Below are positions 41,232 to 51,455 of a stretch of DNA of 64,000 nt, in pieces. Under the pieces are notes generated by a model that made no database searches, was not told the DNA's origin, and saw only the letters and a list, made by a program, of their open reading frames with translations. The stretch is from Deinococcus sp. KSM4-11 (GTDB lineage Bacteria; Deinococcota; Deinococci; Deinococcales; Deinococcaceae): positions 558,001 to 622,000 of the forward strand of contig NZ_SSNX01000001.1 of NCBI RefSeq assembly GCF_004801415.1, written 5' to 3'. Each line of letters begins with the position of its first letter. Position 1 is the first letter of the stretch. The position numbers were made by a program, and so were the translations under genes.

Positions 41232-43127
41232 ATGACCGAACCGCTTCCGCTCGACCACGGCCACCTGCAGAAGCTCGTCACGGCCGATCTGGTGCGCCCG
41301 GATCACCTGCTCGGCGCGCACCCCATCACGGAAAACGGCATCGAGGGCGTCCGCTTCGCAGTGTGGGCCCCCGCCGCCCAGCACGTCAGCGTGGTCGGGG
41401 ATTTCAACGGGTACAACGGCTTCGACAACCCCATGCAGCGCCTGGATTTCGGGTACTGGGGGGCCTTCGTGCCGTCGGCCCGCAACGGACAGCGGTACAA
41501 GTTCAGGATCACTGGCAGCGATGGCCGCACGGTGGACAAGATCGATCCTTACGGCAAATTCTTCGAGGTGCGCCCGGCCACGGCGAGCATCGTGTGGCAG
41601 CACGACTACGCCTGGAACGACGATGCTTGGCTGGCCGCCCGGTCGCAGGGCTTCGACCAGCCCGTCAGCATCTACGAGGTGCACCTGCCCAGCTGGAAGA
41701 AGCGCGGCGACGGCTGGTTCCTGAACTACCGCGACCTGGCGCGGGAACTCGGCGAGTACGTGACCTACATGGGCTACACGCACGTGGAACTGCTGGGCGT
41801 CATGGAACACCCCTTCGACGGCTCCTGGGGCTACCAGGTCACCGGGTACTACGCGCCGAGCTCCCGCATGGGCACGCCGGAAGATTTCAAGTTCTTCGTG
41901 GATCACCTGCACGGCCTCGGGATCGGCGTGCTCCTCGACTGGGTGCCGGGGCATTTCCCCACGGACGAGTTCGCCCTCGCCAAGTTCGACGGCGGCCCCC
42001 TGTACGAGTACGCCGATCCGCGCAAGGGCTTCCATCTCGACTGGAACACCTACATCTTCGATTACGGCCGCAACGAGGTGCTGATGTTCCTGGTCGGCTC
42101 GGCCCTCACGTGGTTGCAGGACTACCACATCGACGGCCTGCGGGTCGACGCCGTAGCTAGCATGCTGTACCTGGACTTCTCCCGCACCGAATGGATTCCG
42201 AACGTGCACGGCGGCCGCGAGAACCTGGAGGCCATCGCCTTCCTCAAGCGCCTGAACGAGGTCGTGCACCACATGGCCCCCGGCTGCATGATCGTGGCCG
42301 AGGAGAGCACCGCCTTCCCCGGCGTGACCACCCCCAGTCCCTACGGCCTGGGCTTCGACTACAAGTGGGCGATGGGCTGGATGAACGACAACCTGCGGTA
42401 CTTCGAGGAAGATCCTCTGTGGCGCAAGTACCACCACCATGCCCTCACCTTCTACAACGCCTACCGCACCACCGAGAACTACGTCCTGGCCATCAGCCAC
42501 GATGAGGTCGTGCACCTGAAAAAGAGCATGGTCATGAAGATGCCCGGCGACTGGTACCAGCAGCGCGCCGGGTACCGCGCCTTCCTGGCCATGATGTGGG
42601 CCACGCCCGGCAAGAAACTGCTGTTCATGGGCCAGGACTTCGCGCAGTCGACCGAGTGGGCCGCCGCCGACGGCCTCCCGTGGTATATGGCCGACCAGCC
42701 GGATCACCACGGCGTCATGAACCTCGTGCGCCGCCTGAACACGCTGTACCGTGAGCGACCCGACTGGCACACCGGCGACCTGAAGGACGAGGGCCTGCTG
42801 TGGGTGAACGCCGATGACGCGGACAATTCCGTGTACGCCTTCATTCGCCGCGATCCCGACAGCCCGGCCTGGAGCCTTGTCGTGGCGAACATGACGCCTA
42901 TGTTCCGTGAGCAGTACCCGGTCGGCACCCCCCAGGGCGGCGAGTACCGTGTGCTCCTCTCGACGGACGACGGCGAGTTCGGCGGTTTCGGCACCCAGCA
43001 GCCGAACCTGACGGCCACGGACGACGGCTGGAACATGCAGACGCACGCGCTGCGCCTGAACCTACCGCCCAACAGCGTGGTGGTGCTCGAGGCGCTGGAC
43101 GTCCCGACGGTGAGCGAGCAGCGGTGA
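41232..43127 (+). CDS. glgB: 1,4-alpha-glucan branching enzyme GlgB
   Basis: Introduces alpha-1,6 branches into glycogen. 631 aa, the form with one N-terminal beta-sandwich (E-set/CBM48) domain starting near GVRFAVWAPAAQHVSVVGDFNGYN. GH13 catalytic domain: nucleophile Asp306 in GLRVDAVAS, general acid Glu357 in VAEESTAFPG, and ISHDEVVH. The C-terminal beta domain ends with SVVVLEALD. TACACT (41220-41225) 6 nt before the ATG predicts leaderless mRNA. No glg partner is adjacent; a small membrane gene overlaps its stop. Confidence 0.95.
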   Translation: MTEPLPLDHGHLQKLVTADLVRPDHLLGAHPITENGIEGVRFAVWAPAAQHVSVVGDFNGYNGFDNPMQRLDFGYWGAFVPSARNGQRYKFRITGSDGRTVDKIDPYGKFFEVRPATASIVWQHDYAWNDDAWLAARSQGFDQPVSIYEVHLPSWKKRGDGWFLNYRDLARELGEYVTYMGYTHVELLGVMEHPFDGSWGYQVTGYYAPSSRMGTPEDFKFFVDHLHGLGIGVLLDWVPGHFPTDEFALAKFDGGPLYEYADPRKGFHLDWNTYIFDYGRNEVLMFLVGSALTWLQDYHIDGLRVDAVASMLYLDFSRTEWIPNVHGGRENLEAIAFLKRLNEVVHHMAPGCMIVAEESTAFPGVTTPSPYGLGFDYKWAMGWMNDNLRYFEEDPLWRKYHHHALTFYNAYRTTENYVLAISHDEVVHLKKSMVMKMPGDWYQQRAGYRAFLAMMWATPGKKLLFMGQDFAQSTEWAAADGLPWYMADQPDHHGVMNLVRRLNTLYRERPDWHTGDLKDEGLLWVNADDADNSVYAFIRRDPDSPAWSLVVANMTPMFREQYPVGTPQGGEYRVLLSTDDGEFGGFGTQQPNLTATDDGWNMQTHALRLNLPPNSVVVLEALDVPTVSEQR

Positions 43128-43390
43128 CCGCCCCGCCCCCCCGGCCGGACGCCTGGACGATCCTCAGTCTGGTGCTGCTGGCCGCGCTGGCCGTGCTGCT
43201 GTTCCTGCCGCTGCTGGGTGCGCCGACCCCCAGTCCTTGGCTGGTGGCCGCGCTGCTGCTCGTCCGGGTGGGCGTGCAGGTCATGCGGGCACGGACGGAT
43301 GAGCGCCTGCGACGCCCCACGTCGTGGGCCTTCGACCTGCTTCTGATTGGGCTGCTGTTCTACACGCTCGCCAACCGCCCGCCCGGCTGA
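43124..43390 (+). CDS. 88-aa membrane protein coupled to glgB
   Basis: 88 aa with two clear hydrophobic segments (VLLAALAVLLFLPLLG, LVAALLLVRVGVQVM) and a third weaker one at the C-terminus (FDLLLIGLLFYTLA). The GTG start overlaps the glgB stop (GTGA), so it is translationally coupled. No family recognised. Confidence 0.7.
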   Translation: MTAPPPRPDAWTILSLVLLAALAVLLFLPLLGAPTPSPWLVAALLLVRVGVQVMRARTDERLRRPTSWAFDLLLIGLLFYTLANRPPG

Positions 43391-43470
43391 TCCCATGGGC
43401 AGCGGCCTGTCACAGGGGTTCACTGGCCCTATGCCCAGTCTTCTTCAAATCTTCAAAGAGCCTTCCGACA

Positions 43471-44442
43471 ATGCCGGGCGTGCCGACCCTTCCTCGACTC
43501 CTGCGCGCCCTGCGACCCGCCTACCGGGTTCGCAGCGTGTACGAGCGCGTCCTCGGAACCGAGGTCGAGGTGCAGGTTGTGGCCGACTCCCAGGCCCAAG
43601 CGGAAGCCGCCGAGCAGGCCACGCTGCTCGAGATCGGGCGGCTGACGGGAATCTTCAACCGCTTCGATCCGGCCAGTGAGCTGCGCCGCTGGCTGGATCG
43701 TCCGGGCGAGGCCGTGACGCTCAGCGCCGAATTATTGGACGTGCTAAGGCAGGCCGACCACTGGCGCCGGGTCTCGAACGGGGCGTTCCATCCTGGAGCC
43801 GACGCCCTGGGCCTGGAATGGCAGGCGGCCGCCCGCCAGGGCCATCTCCCGGACGCCGCCACGCTCTCGGCCCTGGTCACAGCAGTGCAGGCCGATCCCT
43901 GGACGCTGCACGGTGATGGGACGGCCACGCTCCATGCCCGCTTCCCGTTGGGCCTGAATGCCGTGGCGAAGGGGTACATCGTCGACCGGGCCGCCGAGAT
44001 AGCCGCGGGGATGCCCGGCGTTCAGCGGGTGCTGGTCAACGCTGGCGGTGACCTCCGCACTCTGGGGCCAGGCGGCGTGACGGTGGCCGTGGCCGATCCA
44101 TCCACCGTGCGCGACGATGCGCCTCCCATCGCGCGGGTGCGAGTAACGAGCGGTGCTCTGGCCACCAGCGGGAACGCCCACCGGGGCGTGGAGATTGCCG
44201 GGCAGTGGTACTCGCACGTGATCGACCCCAGATCCGGGCAGCCGGTGGCGGGCACCCTGGGCGTGACGGTTGTGGCCCCGGATTGCGCCACGGCCGACGC
44301 GCTGGCCACCGTGGCGGGCGTGCTCGATGCAGCCAGCGCCCTGGCGCTGATGGACACCCTGGCGTCCTGTGCGGCCCTGATCGTGACCGCTGACCGTCAG
44401 GTGCGCGTCAGTGCGCGCTGGGAGGCTTTAACGTCGCCCTAA
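43471..44442 (+). CDS. apbE: FAD:protein FMN transferase, ApbE family
   Basis: Transfers FMN from FAD to a Thr or Ser of a target protein. 323 aa. Motifs: IFNRFDPASEL, the VAKGYIVDRAAEI helix, VNAGGDLRTLG, ATSGNAHRGVEI and YSHVIDPRSGQPV (FAD/Mg site). There is no signal peptide or lipobox, unlike typical ApbE lipoproteins, so it may act in the cytoplasm. CTTCAAA occurs twice 8 bp apart (43443-43449, 43451-43457) just before the start. First gene of an operon with DUF2271 and PepSY genes. Confidence 0.89.
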   Translation: MPGVPTLPRLLRALRPAYRVRSVYERVLGTEVEVQVVADSQAQAEAAEQATLLEIGRLTGIFNRFDPASELRRWLDRPGEAVTLSAELLDVLRQADHWRRVSNGAFHPGADALGLEWQAAARQGHLPDAATLSALVTAVQADPWTLHGDGTATLHARFPLGLNAVAKGYIVDRAAEIAAGMPGVQRVLVNAGGDLRTLGPGGVTVAVADPSTVRDDAPPIARVRVTSGALATSGNAHRGVEIAGQWYSHVIDPRSGQPVAGTLGVTVVAPDCATADALATVAGVLDAASALALMDTLASCAALIVTADRQVRVSARWEALTSP

Positions 44443-44512
44443 CCCCATCACGGCATGGTCAGTGCGGCGCACGCCCACCCATCCCATCCCCTTCTTCCCC
44501 AGGAGTCCCGAC

Positions 44513-45067
44513 ATGACCGACACCCGACGCAGCTTCCTCGGCAAACTCGCCGCCACGACCGCCACCCTCACCCTCGGGCGCTTTGCCGGGGCGGCCGCGC
44601 CTGCCTCGACGGCCAAGGTCTGGGCGACCGGCATGGCCCTGGACATCACCTTCACGGTGGCCACCAAGGCCAGCGGGTACATCAAGCGGCCCTTCGTGGC
44701 CGTGTACATCGAGGACGCGCAGGGCAACACGGTTCGCAACCTGACGGTCTGGCTCAAGCAGGATCGCCTGAATCCTCGCTGGCTGGCCGAACTGAGCCGC
44801 TGGACGCGCCAGAATAGCGACCTCGTCGCGACCATCAGCTCGGCCACCCGGAATCCCGGCACCTACGCCGTCTCGTGGGATGGCAAGGACGACAAGGGCA
44901 AACTGGTCAGCCAGGGCGACTACTACGTGGTGGTCGAATCCGCCCGCGAGCACGGTCCCTACTCGCTGGTTCGTGAGAAGGTCACGGTCGCGGCGGCGGC
45001 CTTCAAGAAGACCCTGACCGCCGACAATGATATCGAGGCTGCCAGTGTCAGCTTCGGCAAGGCCTGA
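44513..45067 (+). CDS. DUF2271 protein with Tat signal
   Basis: 184 aa. The N-terminus TRRSFLGKLAATT is a Tat twin-arginine signal, followed by an Ala-rich cleavage zone, so it is exported folded, often with cofactor. The mature part is a DUF2271 beta-sandwich (RPFVAVYIEDAQGN, LVREKV). DUF2271 is widely found beside ApbE and PepSY genes in redox operons. No canonical flavinylation motif (D-x-x-(S/G)-(G/A)-A-T/S) is visible. AGGAG lies 7 nt before the ATG; PepSY begins 1 nt after the stop. Confidence 0.83.
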   Translation: MTDTRRSFLGKLAATTATLTLGRFAGAAAPASTAKVWATGMALDITFTVATKASGYIKRPFVAVYIEDAQGNTVRNLTVWLKQDRLNPRWLAELSRWTRQNSDLVATISSATRNPGTYAVSWDGKDDKGKLVSQGDYYVVVESAREHGPYSLVREKVTVAAAAFKKTLTADNDIEAASVSFGKA

Positions 45068-45068
45068 G

Positions 45069-45719
45069 GTGACGGAGACGGACGACCTGTTCGAGACGTC
45101 CGTCTCCGCCTCCCGCCCTGCCAGACGGGCCCGGAGCAGCCGCGCCCAGGCGAACGTCACGCTGCGCTGGCTGCACACCTACACGTCCATGATCAGCCTG
45201 CTGGTCGTGCTGTTCTTCGCGCTGACCGGCATCACCCTCAACCACCCGGACTGGGTCTTCGGCACGGGGGATGTCAAGAGCACCCTCACGGGCACCCTGC
45301 CCGCCGGGTGGATCAAGGACGGCACCGTGAACTGGCTGACGGTGGCTGAGACGCTGCGCGCCGACCAGAACCTGAAAGGGCGCGCCGGCGAGACCCGCTT
45401 CGACGGCAATGAGGCCGACATCTCCTTCGTGGGACCGGGCTACTCCGCCGACACGGCCATCGTCGCCGCAACCGGGAAGTACACGGTGAACGTGCTGCAG
45501 CAGGGGGGCGTGGCCGTCATGAACGACCTGCACCGTGGCCGGGATACCGGCGGCGCGTGGAAGTGGCTGATCGACCTCAGCGGCGGCATTCTGGCGCTCG
45601 TGGCCATCACCGGGATCGGGATCCTGCTCTACCTGAAGAAGACGCGGAATCAGGCCCTGACCGTCATGGGCCTTGCCAGCGTGGTCGTGATCGCGCTCGC
45701 CTGGCACGCCATCGCCTGA
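45069..45719 (+). CDS. PepSY-associated transmembrane protein
   Basis: 216 aa. A 45-residue cytoplasmic start, TM helix 1 ([18 protein letters not shown]), a ~115-residue extracytoplasmic PepSY-like domain, then two helices ([20 protein letters not shown] and [14 protein letters not shown]). His residues next to helices ([22 protein letters not shown]) are like heme-ligand positions of PepSY ferric reductases; heme binding is inferred. GTG start 1 nt after the DUF2271 stop. Ends with a strong terminator. Confidence 0.85.
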   Translation: MTETDDLFETSVSASRPARRARSSRAQANVTLRWLHTYTSMISLLVVLFFALTGITLNHPDWVFGTGDVKSTLTGTLPAGWIKDGTVNWLTVAETLRADQNLKGRAGETRFDGNEADISFVGPGYSADTAIVAATGKYTVNVLQQGGVAVMNDLHRGRDTGGAWKWLIDLSGGILALVAITGIGILLYLKKTRNQALTVMGLASVVVIALAWHAIA

Positions 45720-45738
45720 AGCCACCTATGACGGTGCT

Positions 45739-45774
45739 CGACCCCGTGGCACCAGATGCACGGGGTCGTTTCTT
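45739..45774 (+). terminator. intrinsic terminator of the apbE-DUF2271-PepSY operon
   Basis: Ten-base-pair perfect stem CGACCCCGTG/CACGGGGTCG (45739-45748, 45759-45768), 10-nt loop, followed by TTTCTT. Confidence 0.9.
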
Positions 45775-45841
45775 GCTGGCCGGACAGCGATAGCGAGCCG
45801 CCGGACAGAGCGGCGGGTGCCCCGGCGCTATGCTCCGCCGC

Positions 45842-46621
45842 ATGTCCATGACGCCCGAGGAAGTCCGCGCCTTCTACGATGCCCACCGAACTGTCCGGCA
45901 GTACGTGACGAACGACGACGGCACGCCGATTCCCCTGCCGGCCGATCACCTGGACGCCCTGCTGCATGCCGCGCAGCGGGCGCCGACCGACGCGACCGCA
46001 CAGCTGTACTCGCTGGTGCGGATCACCCGCCCGGATCTCCGCGCCCGCCTGGTGGACCTGACCACCAACGCGCACATCGCCACTGCGAGCGAGGCCTTCA
46101 TCGTGTGTGCCGACGTTCACCGCGTGACCCGCGTGCTGGACGTCACCGCTCACCAGCCGGGGCACTGGCCGGCCATCGCTGTTCATTTCGGGATCGGGGA
46201 CGCGGTCATGGCCGGCACCAACCTGCTGACGGCAGCCGAGATGCTCGGCTACCAGGGCTGCTGGATCGGGGGTGTCATGAACGGCCTGGACGGCATCATC
46301 ACGGATCTGAACCTGCCCGCTGGGGTGCTGCCCTTCGCGGCGCTCACCATCGGCCGTTCGGCGGAGAACACCCCGTACCGTCCCCGCGTGCCCCGCCCGC
46401 TGGTCATTCACACCGACGCCTACCACGCCGCCACGGACGACGAGATCCGCACGGCCGTCGAGGTCATGAATCCCATCGCCTCGCGCGGCGGCCTGCCCGG
46501 CGACTGGGCCCGCCTGATGAACGCTTACTTCGGCGAGGGCGGCAGCATGACCAAACGGGAACCCGTGCTGCGGGCCGCCCTGGAACGCCAGGGGCTCGCC
46601 GTGGAGCGCATGGACGGGTAA
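45842..46621 (+). CDS. nitroreductase family protein (NfsA-like)
   Basis: 259-aa flavin reductase of the nitroreductase fold. The opening HRTVRQY and [16 protein letters not shown] are the FMN-binding features of NfsA/FRP-type enzymes; [18 protein letters not shown] and [16 protein letters not shown] follow the FRP layout. Reduces nitro compounds, quinones or flavins with NAD(P)H; the physiological substrate is unknown. TATGCT (45829-45834) lies 7 nt before the ATG (leaderless). Confidence 0.9.
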   Translation: MSMTPEEVRAFYDAHRTVRQYVTNDDGTPIPLPADHLDALLHAAQRAPTDATAQLYSLVRITRPDLRARLVDLTTNAHIATASEAFIVCADVHRVTRVLDVTAHQPGHWPAIAVHFGIGDAVMAGTNLLTAAEMLGYQGCWIGGVMNGLDGIITDLNLPAGVLPFAALTIGRSAENTPYRPRVPRPLVIHTDAYHAATDDEIRTAVEVMNPIASRGGLPGDWARLMNAYFGEGGSMTKREPVLRAALERQGLAVERMDG

Positions 46622-46650
46622 GGGCCCTCAAGCCGCGTATCCTGCCTGCC

Positions 46651-47829
46651 ATGACCACAGACCACCAGTACGACCTCACGACCCTGGCGGCCCGCGCCGG
46701 CGAGGAAGCCCGTCCGGCGGGCAGCGTCGCCCTGGCCGAGCCCATCTACCAGAGCACCGTGTACGCGTTCCCCGATCTCGAGACCCTCGACTGGGCGATG
46801 TCGGGGGAACAGCCGGCGGCGTTCTACTACCGCAACGGCACGCCGAATGCGGGCACGCTGGAGCGCGCTCTGGCCGTCCTGGAGGGTACCGAGGCGGCCC
46901 TGGCGGCGGGCAGCGGGATGGCGGCCATCAGCGCGGCGCTGCTCGGTATCCTGAAGGCGGGAGACCACGTGGTCGCGGACTCCAGGCTGTACGGGGTGTC
47001 CTACGCCCTGCTGGCCGAGGAATTCCCCCGCCTGGGCATCGAAGTCACCTTCGTGGACGCCTGCGACCATTCGGAGGTTGAAGACGCGTTCCGGGACACC
47101 ACCCGTGTCCTGCATGTCGAGAGCCTCACGAATCCACTGCTGACCGTGCCGGACGTGCCCGCGCTCGCCACCCTGGCCCACGCCAGGGGAGCGCTGCTGT
47201 CGGTGGACAACACCTTCGCCAGTCCGGCCATGTTCCGACCGGCCCTGCACGGCGCGGACCTTGTGACGCACTCGGTCAGCAAGTACCTCAGCGGGCACTC
47301 GAACGCGTTCGGGGGCGTGGCCTGCGGCCGGGCCGACCTGATCGCGGCGGCCCGTACCCGCCTGCTGCGTCTGGGCGGCACCATCAGCGCCTTCGACGCC
47401 TGGATGACCATGCAGGGCCTCAAGACGCTGGGCCTGCGGATGCGGGCGCATTCGGGCAATGCCCAGGCCGTCGCCGACGTCCTTGTCAACCACCCGCGCG
47501 TGCGGGCCGTGTACCATCCTGGCCTCAGTGACCACCCGCAGTTCCATCTGGCCATGGATCTGTTCCCGCATGGCTTCGGCGGCATGCTCAGCGCCGACAT
47601 CGAGGACGCGCCGGGTTTCGTGAAGGCCCTGGCTGGCCGGATTCCTCTGGCGCCCTCGCTCGCAGACGTCATGACCACCATCTCCTGGCCGTGGGGCACG
47701 TCGCACCGGGCGTTGCCGGAAGCCGAACGCCGCCGCCTCGGGATCACGCCGGACCTGCTGCGGCTGAGCATTGGCATCGAGGACATCGGCGATCTGTTGA
47801 ATGACTTCGAACATGCGCTGAACAGCTGA
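46651..47829 (+). CDS. PLP-dependent trans-sulfuration enzyme (cystathionine gamma-synthase/beta-lyase or methionine gamma-lyase family)
   Basis: 392-aa fold-type I enzyme. N-terminal [43 protein letters not shown], cofactor pocket [13 protein letters not shown] and the Schiff-base Lys in [11 protein letters not shown]. Substrate specificity (homoserine ester, cystathionine or methionine) cannot be set from motifs, so I give no symbol. Related to methionine metabolism like metHF, but not adjacent. TATCCT 7 nt before the ATG (leaderless). Confidence 0.91.
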   Translation: MTTDHQYDLTTLAARAGEEARPAGSVALAEPIYQSTVYAFPDLETLDWAMSGEQPAAFYYRNGTPNAGTLERALAVLEGTEAALAAGSGMAAISAALLGILKAGDHVVADSRLYGVSYALLAEEFPRLGIEVTFVDACDHSEVEDAFRDTTRVLHVESLTNPLLTVPDVPALATLAHARGALLSVDNTFASPAMFRPALHGADLVTHSVSKYLSGHSNAFGGVACGRADLIAAARTRLLRLGGTISAFDAWMTMQGLKTLGLRMRAHSGNAQAVADVLVNHPRVRAVYHPGLSDHPQFHLAMDLFPHGFGGMLSADIEDAPGFVKALAGRIPLAPSLADVMTTISWPWGTSHRALPEAERRRLGITPDLLRLSIGIEDIGDLLNDFEHALNS

Positions 47830-47950
47830 GTTGGGGCGCCGATCTGCGTGGAAAGGCGGTGGGGACTACCATCTATTTCGACAATTGGATATGAGATTGC
47901 CGCTTTTCGGCTGTGCTATCCCTCGGGCATCATGCCGGAAAGCAGGTGAC

Positions 47951-48547
47951 TCATTCCCAGTCCCACTCTCGCCAGTCGCTCGCTTTCGCAGCTGAGGTCG
48001 ACGAAGCGGGCGGCCGAGCCTCGTTTGATCGGCCCGGCACCGGATACCACGGATAGACGGCGTTCAGGGCATCGTCCAGTCGGGCACGCAGCAGCGTTTT
48101 CAAGTCGTCCTGTTCGGTCTGGGTGAGCTTGCCGATCCGGGTCGAATGATGCTCGAACACCGTCTCCAGCGTGGGCAGGTAGGGATCGCGGGCTTTGCGG
48201 ACAGCACCGGTACGGAGCGGCTCGGGCTGAATGGTCGGGGCATAGGAGAGGGCCGCCTCCTCAATCTGCCGCTGACGTTTCGCCCGCCGCTCGGCGCGGC
48301 TGCGCTCCGACCGCTCGCGGGCATCGGCGGCGCGAGCCTGAGCGGCCAGGAAGTCGTCGAGCCGCTCCACGTCCAGCACGCGGGCCTCCACGTACAGCTT
48401 CACCGGGGGCAGACGCCGGCGGCCCATCTTCAGGCCGTTCGGGCGGGTGCGGTCATGCTCGCCCAGGAAGCGGGCGATCAGCGCTGGCGTCCAGCCCCGA
48501 TCCTTGAGATCCTGGGTGGCCAGAAAACCGTCCGGGTTCAGGGACAT
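47951..48547 (-). CDS. hypothetical protein with putative N-terminal DNA-binding helix-turn-helix
   Basis: 198 aa. Residues ~8-70 (FLATQDLKDRGWTPALIARFLG, then LPPVKLYVEARVLDVER) look like a small MerR/excisionase-like winged-helix unit that I have seen as an uncharacterised DNA-binding domain with the RGWT..LI..FLG pattern. Residues ~70-105 are an Arg/Ala/Glu-rich coiled coil (ARERSERSRAERRAKRQRQIEE). The C-terminus is acidic-aromatic (DWREWDWE). GGAGG 7 nt before the ATG at 48547. Next to a GNAT gene in the same direction with 19 nt between. Function unknown. Confidence 0.62.
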   Translation of the reverse strand: MSLNPDGFLATQDLKDRGWTPALIARFLGEHDRTRPNGLKMGRRRLPPVKLYVEARVLDVERLDDFLAAQARAADARERSERSRAERRAKRQRQIEEAALSYAPTIQPEPLRTGAVRKARDPYLPTLETVFEHHSTRIGKLTQTEQDDLKTLLRARLDDALNAVYPWYPVPGRSNEARPPASSTSAAKASDWREWDWE

Positions 48548-48566
48548 GGACGCTCCTCCCTGAGGG

Positions 48567-49127
48567 TCACGGATCGAGGGGCGTCCACTCGCGTCGCAGC
48601 AGATCGAGCCGGACGCTGTCGTACCGCTCGCCATTCACGACGCGGGCCTCGCGCACCCGGCTGGACTCCTGGAACCCCAGGCGGCGTGCGGCGCGGATCA
48701 TGCGCTCATTGCCGCCCCAGGTCGTGAAGGTCAGGACGTGTGCATCGGTCTCGTCGAACGTGGCCTGCACCCACAGGGCGAGCGCGCGGGACCCGATGCC
48801 CTGCCCCCAGTGCGCGGGGTCGTAGATGAGGACGCCCAGATCCCACCAGCCGCCCCCGGCGGGTTCCTCTTCCGAGCGGTTGACCATGCCCACGCACACG
48901 CCATCCAGGTCGATCACGCGTTCGTCCGGGCGGGTGGCGGTCGTCGAGAGCTGCTGCACATACGTGCGGAGCGAGGCGGTAGTGGCGGCCGGATGGAAGT
49001 AGGGAGCGTCCCAGCGGCGCCACTCGGCGGTCGGGTCGGCCAGCCAGCGTTGCAGCACGGGCAGGTCGCGGGGCCGCCGGCCCCGGATGGTCACCGCGTG
49101 GAAGGGTTGGGTGCCGGCGCTGGTCAC
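48567..49127 (-). CDS. GNAT family N-acetyltransferase
   Basis: 186-aa RimJ/RimL-type acetyltransferase. Acetyl-CoA motif WGQGIGSRALALWV, and the C-terminal strand ERMIRAARRLGFQESSRVREARVVNGERYDSVRLDLLRREW is typical of the family. Substrate unknown. The GTG at 49127 is the best start; longer frames upstream lack support. Confidence 0.87.
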   Translation of the reverse strand: MTSAGTQPFHAVTIRGRRPRDLPVLQRWLADPTAEWRRWDAPYFHPAATTASLRTYVQQLSTTATRPDERVIDLDGVCVGMVNRSEEEPAGGGWWDLGVLIYDPAHWGQGIGSRALALWVQATFDETDAHVLTFTTWGGNERMIRAARRLGFQESSRVREARVVNGERYDSVRLDLLRREWTPLDP

Positions 49128-49197
49128 GGACGCACTATTCCAGAGTGGGGGCGGGCCGTCAGCAGGCGCGGCCACCGTCCCGCCAGGCCATGTTTCT

Positions 49198-49578
49198 TCA
49201 TCCCAGCAGCCGGTGCAGCAACGCTGGGAGCAGCAGCGCTGCCGCAACGCCCAGGGCACCCACGCTGGCGACCAGCACCGCGCCCGCCATGGCGTCCTTG
49301 GCGACCTTGGCCAGCGCCTGCCATTCCGGGCTCACCAGATCCACGATCGCCTCGACGGCCGTGTTCACGAGTTCCAGGCTCAGCACCAGCGCACAGCACA
49401 GCACAACGGGGGAAACGGTCACATCCAGCCACAGGGCCGTGAGCACGGCCAGCACGCCGCACCAGACCTCCACCCGGAAGTTCGCCTGCGAGGCATACGC
49501 GTGCCTGAGGCCGGCCCACGCGAACCCGGCCGACCGCCAGAAGCGCCGCAGGCTCAGGGCCGAGCCGTCGGATTTCAA
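49198..49578 (-). CDS. dgkA: diacylglycerol kinase/undecaprenol kinase DgkA
   Basis: 126-aa membrane kinase with three transmembrane helices; the family signature ELVNTAVEAIVDL and KVAKDAMAGAVL (metal and lipid site) are present. In Gram-positives the relative phosphorylates undecaprenol for cell-wall carrier recycling. I start at the TTG at 49578, 8 nt after GAGG; a GTG at 49596 is the alternative. It overlaps nothing but lies 10 nt after ybeY. Confidence 0.88.
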   Translation of the reverse strand: MKSDGSALSLRRFWRSAGFAWAGLRHAYASQANFRVEVWCGVLAVLTALWLDVTVSPVVLCCALVLSLELVNTAVEAIVDLVSPEWQALAKVAKDAMAGAVLVASVGALGVAAALLLPALLHRLLG

Positions 49579-49588
49579 TGCCCGATCC

Positions 49589-50056
49589 TCACGCACCGTC
49601 GGGGAGGGCGGCGCGGGCCGCGTTCCAGGCGTCGTGGAAGACCTGCCACTCGGGGCCGCTCGCACCTTCCTCGAAGCCCAGGCCGTCCGCGTGCGGGTGA
49701 TCGTGCCCGACCAGATGGGTCAGGCCGTGACTGGCCAGCAGGGCCACCTCATGGGCGAGCGAATGGCCGCGTGCCTCGGCCTGCCGCGCGGCCGTATCCA
49801 GGCTGATCACGATGTCCCCCAGGTGCGGCGGCATGAACGGATCGCCAGGCTCCCAGGTCGGGAAACTCAGCACGTCCGTCGCGCTGTCCTCCCCCCAGGT
49901 CTCGCGTTTCAGGGTGCGGATGGTGCGGTCACCCACCAGGACGACCGTCACCTCCCGTTCCTGCACGCCGAAGTGCGTCATGGCTGCGTCCAGGCTGGCG
50001 CGCACGGCCGGGCGCACCCCGGCTGGCGGGGACTTGCGGACGACGAGGTCGATCAT
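49589..50056 (-). CDS. ybeY: endoribonuclease/rRNA maturation factor YbeY
   Basis: 155-aa zinc-dependent endoribonuclease for 16S rRNA 3' maturation and ribosome quality control. Zinc motif SHGLTHLVGHDH fits HGxLHLxGxDH. N-terminal IDLVVRK and DVLSFP are family marks. TACCCT (50062-50067), 5 nt before the ATG, predicts its own leaderless promoter, although phoH lies just upstream. Confidence 0.95.
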   Translation of the reverse strand: MIDLVVRKSPPAGVRPAVRASLDAAMTHFGVQEREVTVVLVGDRTIRTLKRETWGEDSATDVLSFPTWEPGDPFMPPHLGDIVISLDTAARQAEARGHSLAHEVALLASHGLTHLVGHDHPHADGLGFEEGASGPEWQVFHDAWNAARAALPDGA

Positions 50057-50144
50057 GCCCCAGGGTAGCGTCCCGCCCGGCAGGGTGCCGGACGGCAAAC
50101 GGGCGGGGGCCACGTCTCCCTGATCCCCGCCCATACAGTCATGT

Positions 50145-51221
<1,077 letters not shown>

Positions 51222-51247
51222 CGGAACTCCTGTGCGCTCAAAACGCA

Positions 51248-51277
51248 CCCTCCCCCCAGGTGGCCTGGCGGGGAGGG
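51248..51277 (-). promoter_or_regulatory. long GC-rich hairpin in the phoH leader
   Basis: CCCTCCCC-CCAGG/CCTGG-(C)-GGGGAGGG forms 13 bp around a 3-nt loop with one bulge. On the minus strand it is followed by TGCGTTTTGA and a small GTGCG/CGCAC stem just before the AGGAG of phoH, so it could be an attenuator or translation control element. Confidence 0.55.
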
Positions 51278-51455
51278 AAGAGGACGTGGGTCATCGGTCG
51301 TCCCTATTGTCGGCACTGCCGGTGCAGGTCGTCGTGTTCCACCGCACATTCCCCCCAGCCCGCCGCCAAGTTCCGGCTCCCCGCCTTCAGGAAGCCTTGC
51401 TGCCGCGTTCACCCCATGCAGACCCAAGCCGGAAAGCGACAGGTAGACTGATGCC

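Noticed and set aside
40875..43046. 723-codon minus-strand open frame
   Set aside because: Antisense to glgB and the end of ilvE, both strongly supported by catalytic motifs; no motif in the shadow.
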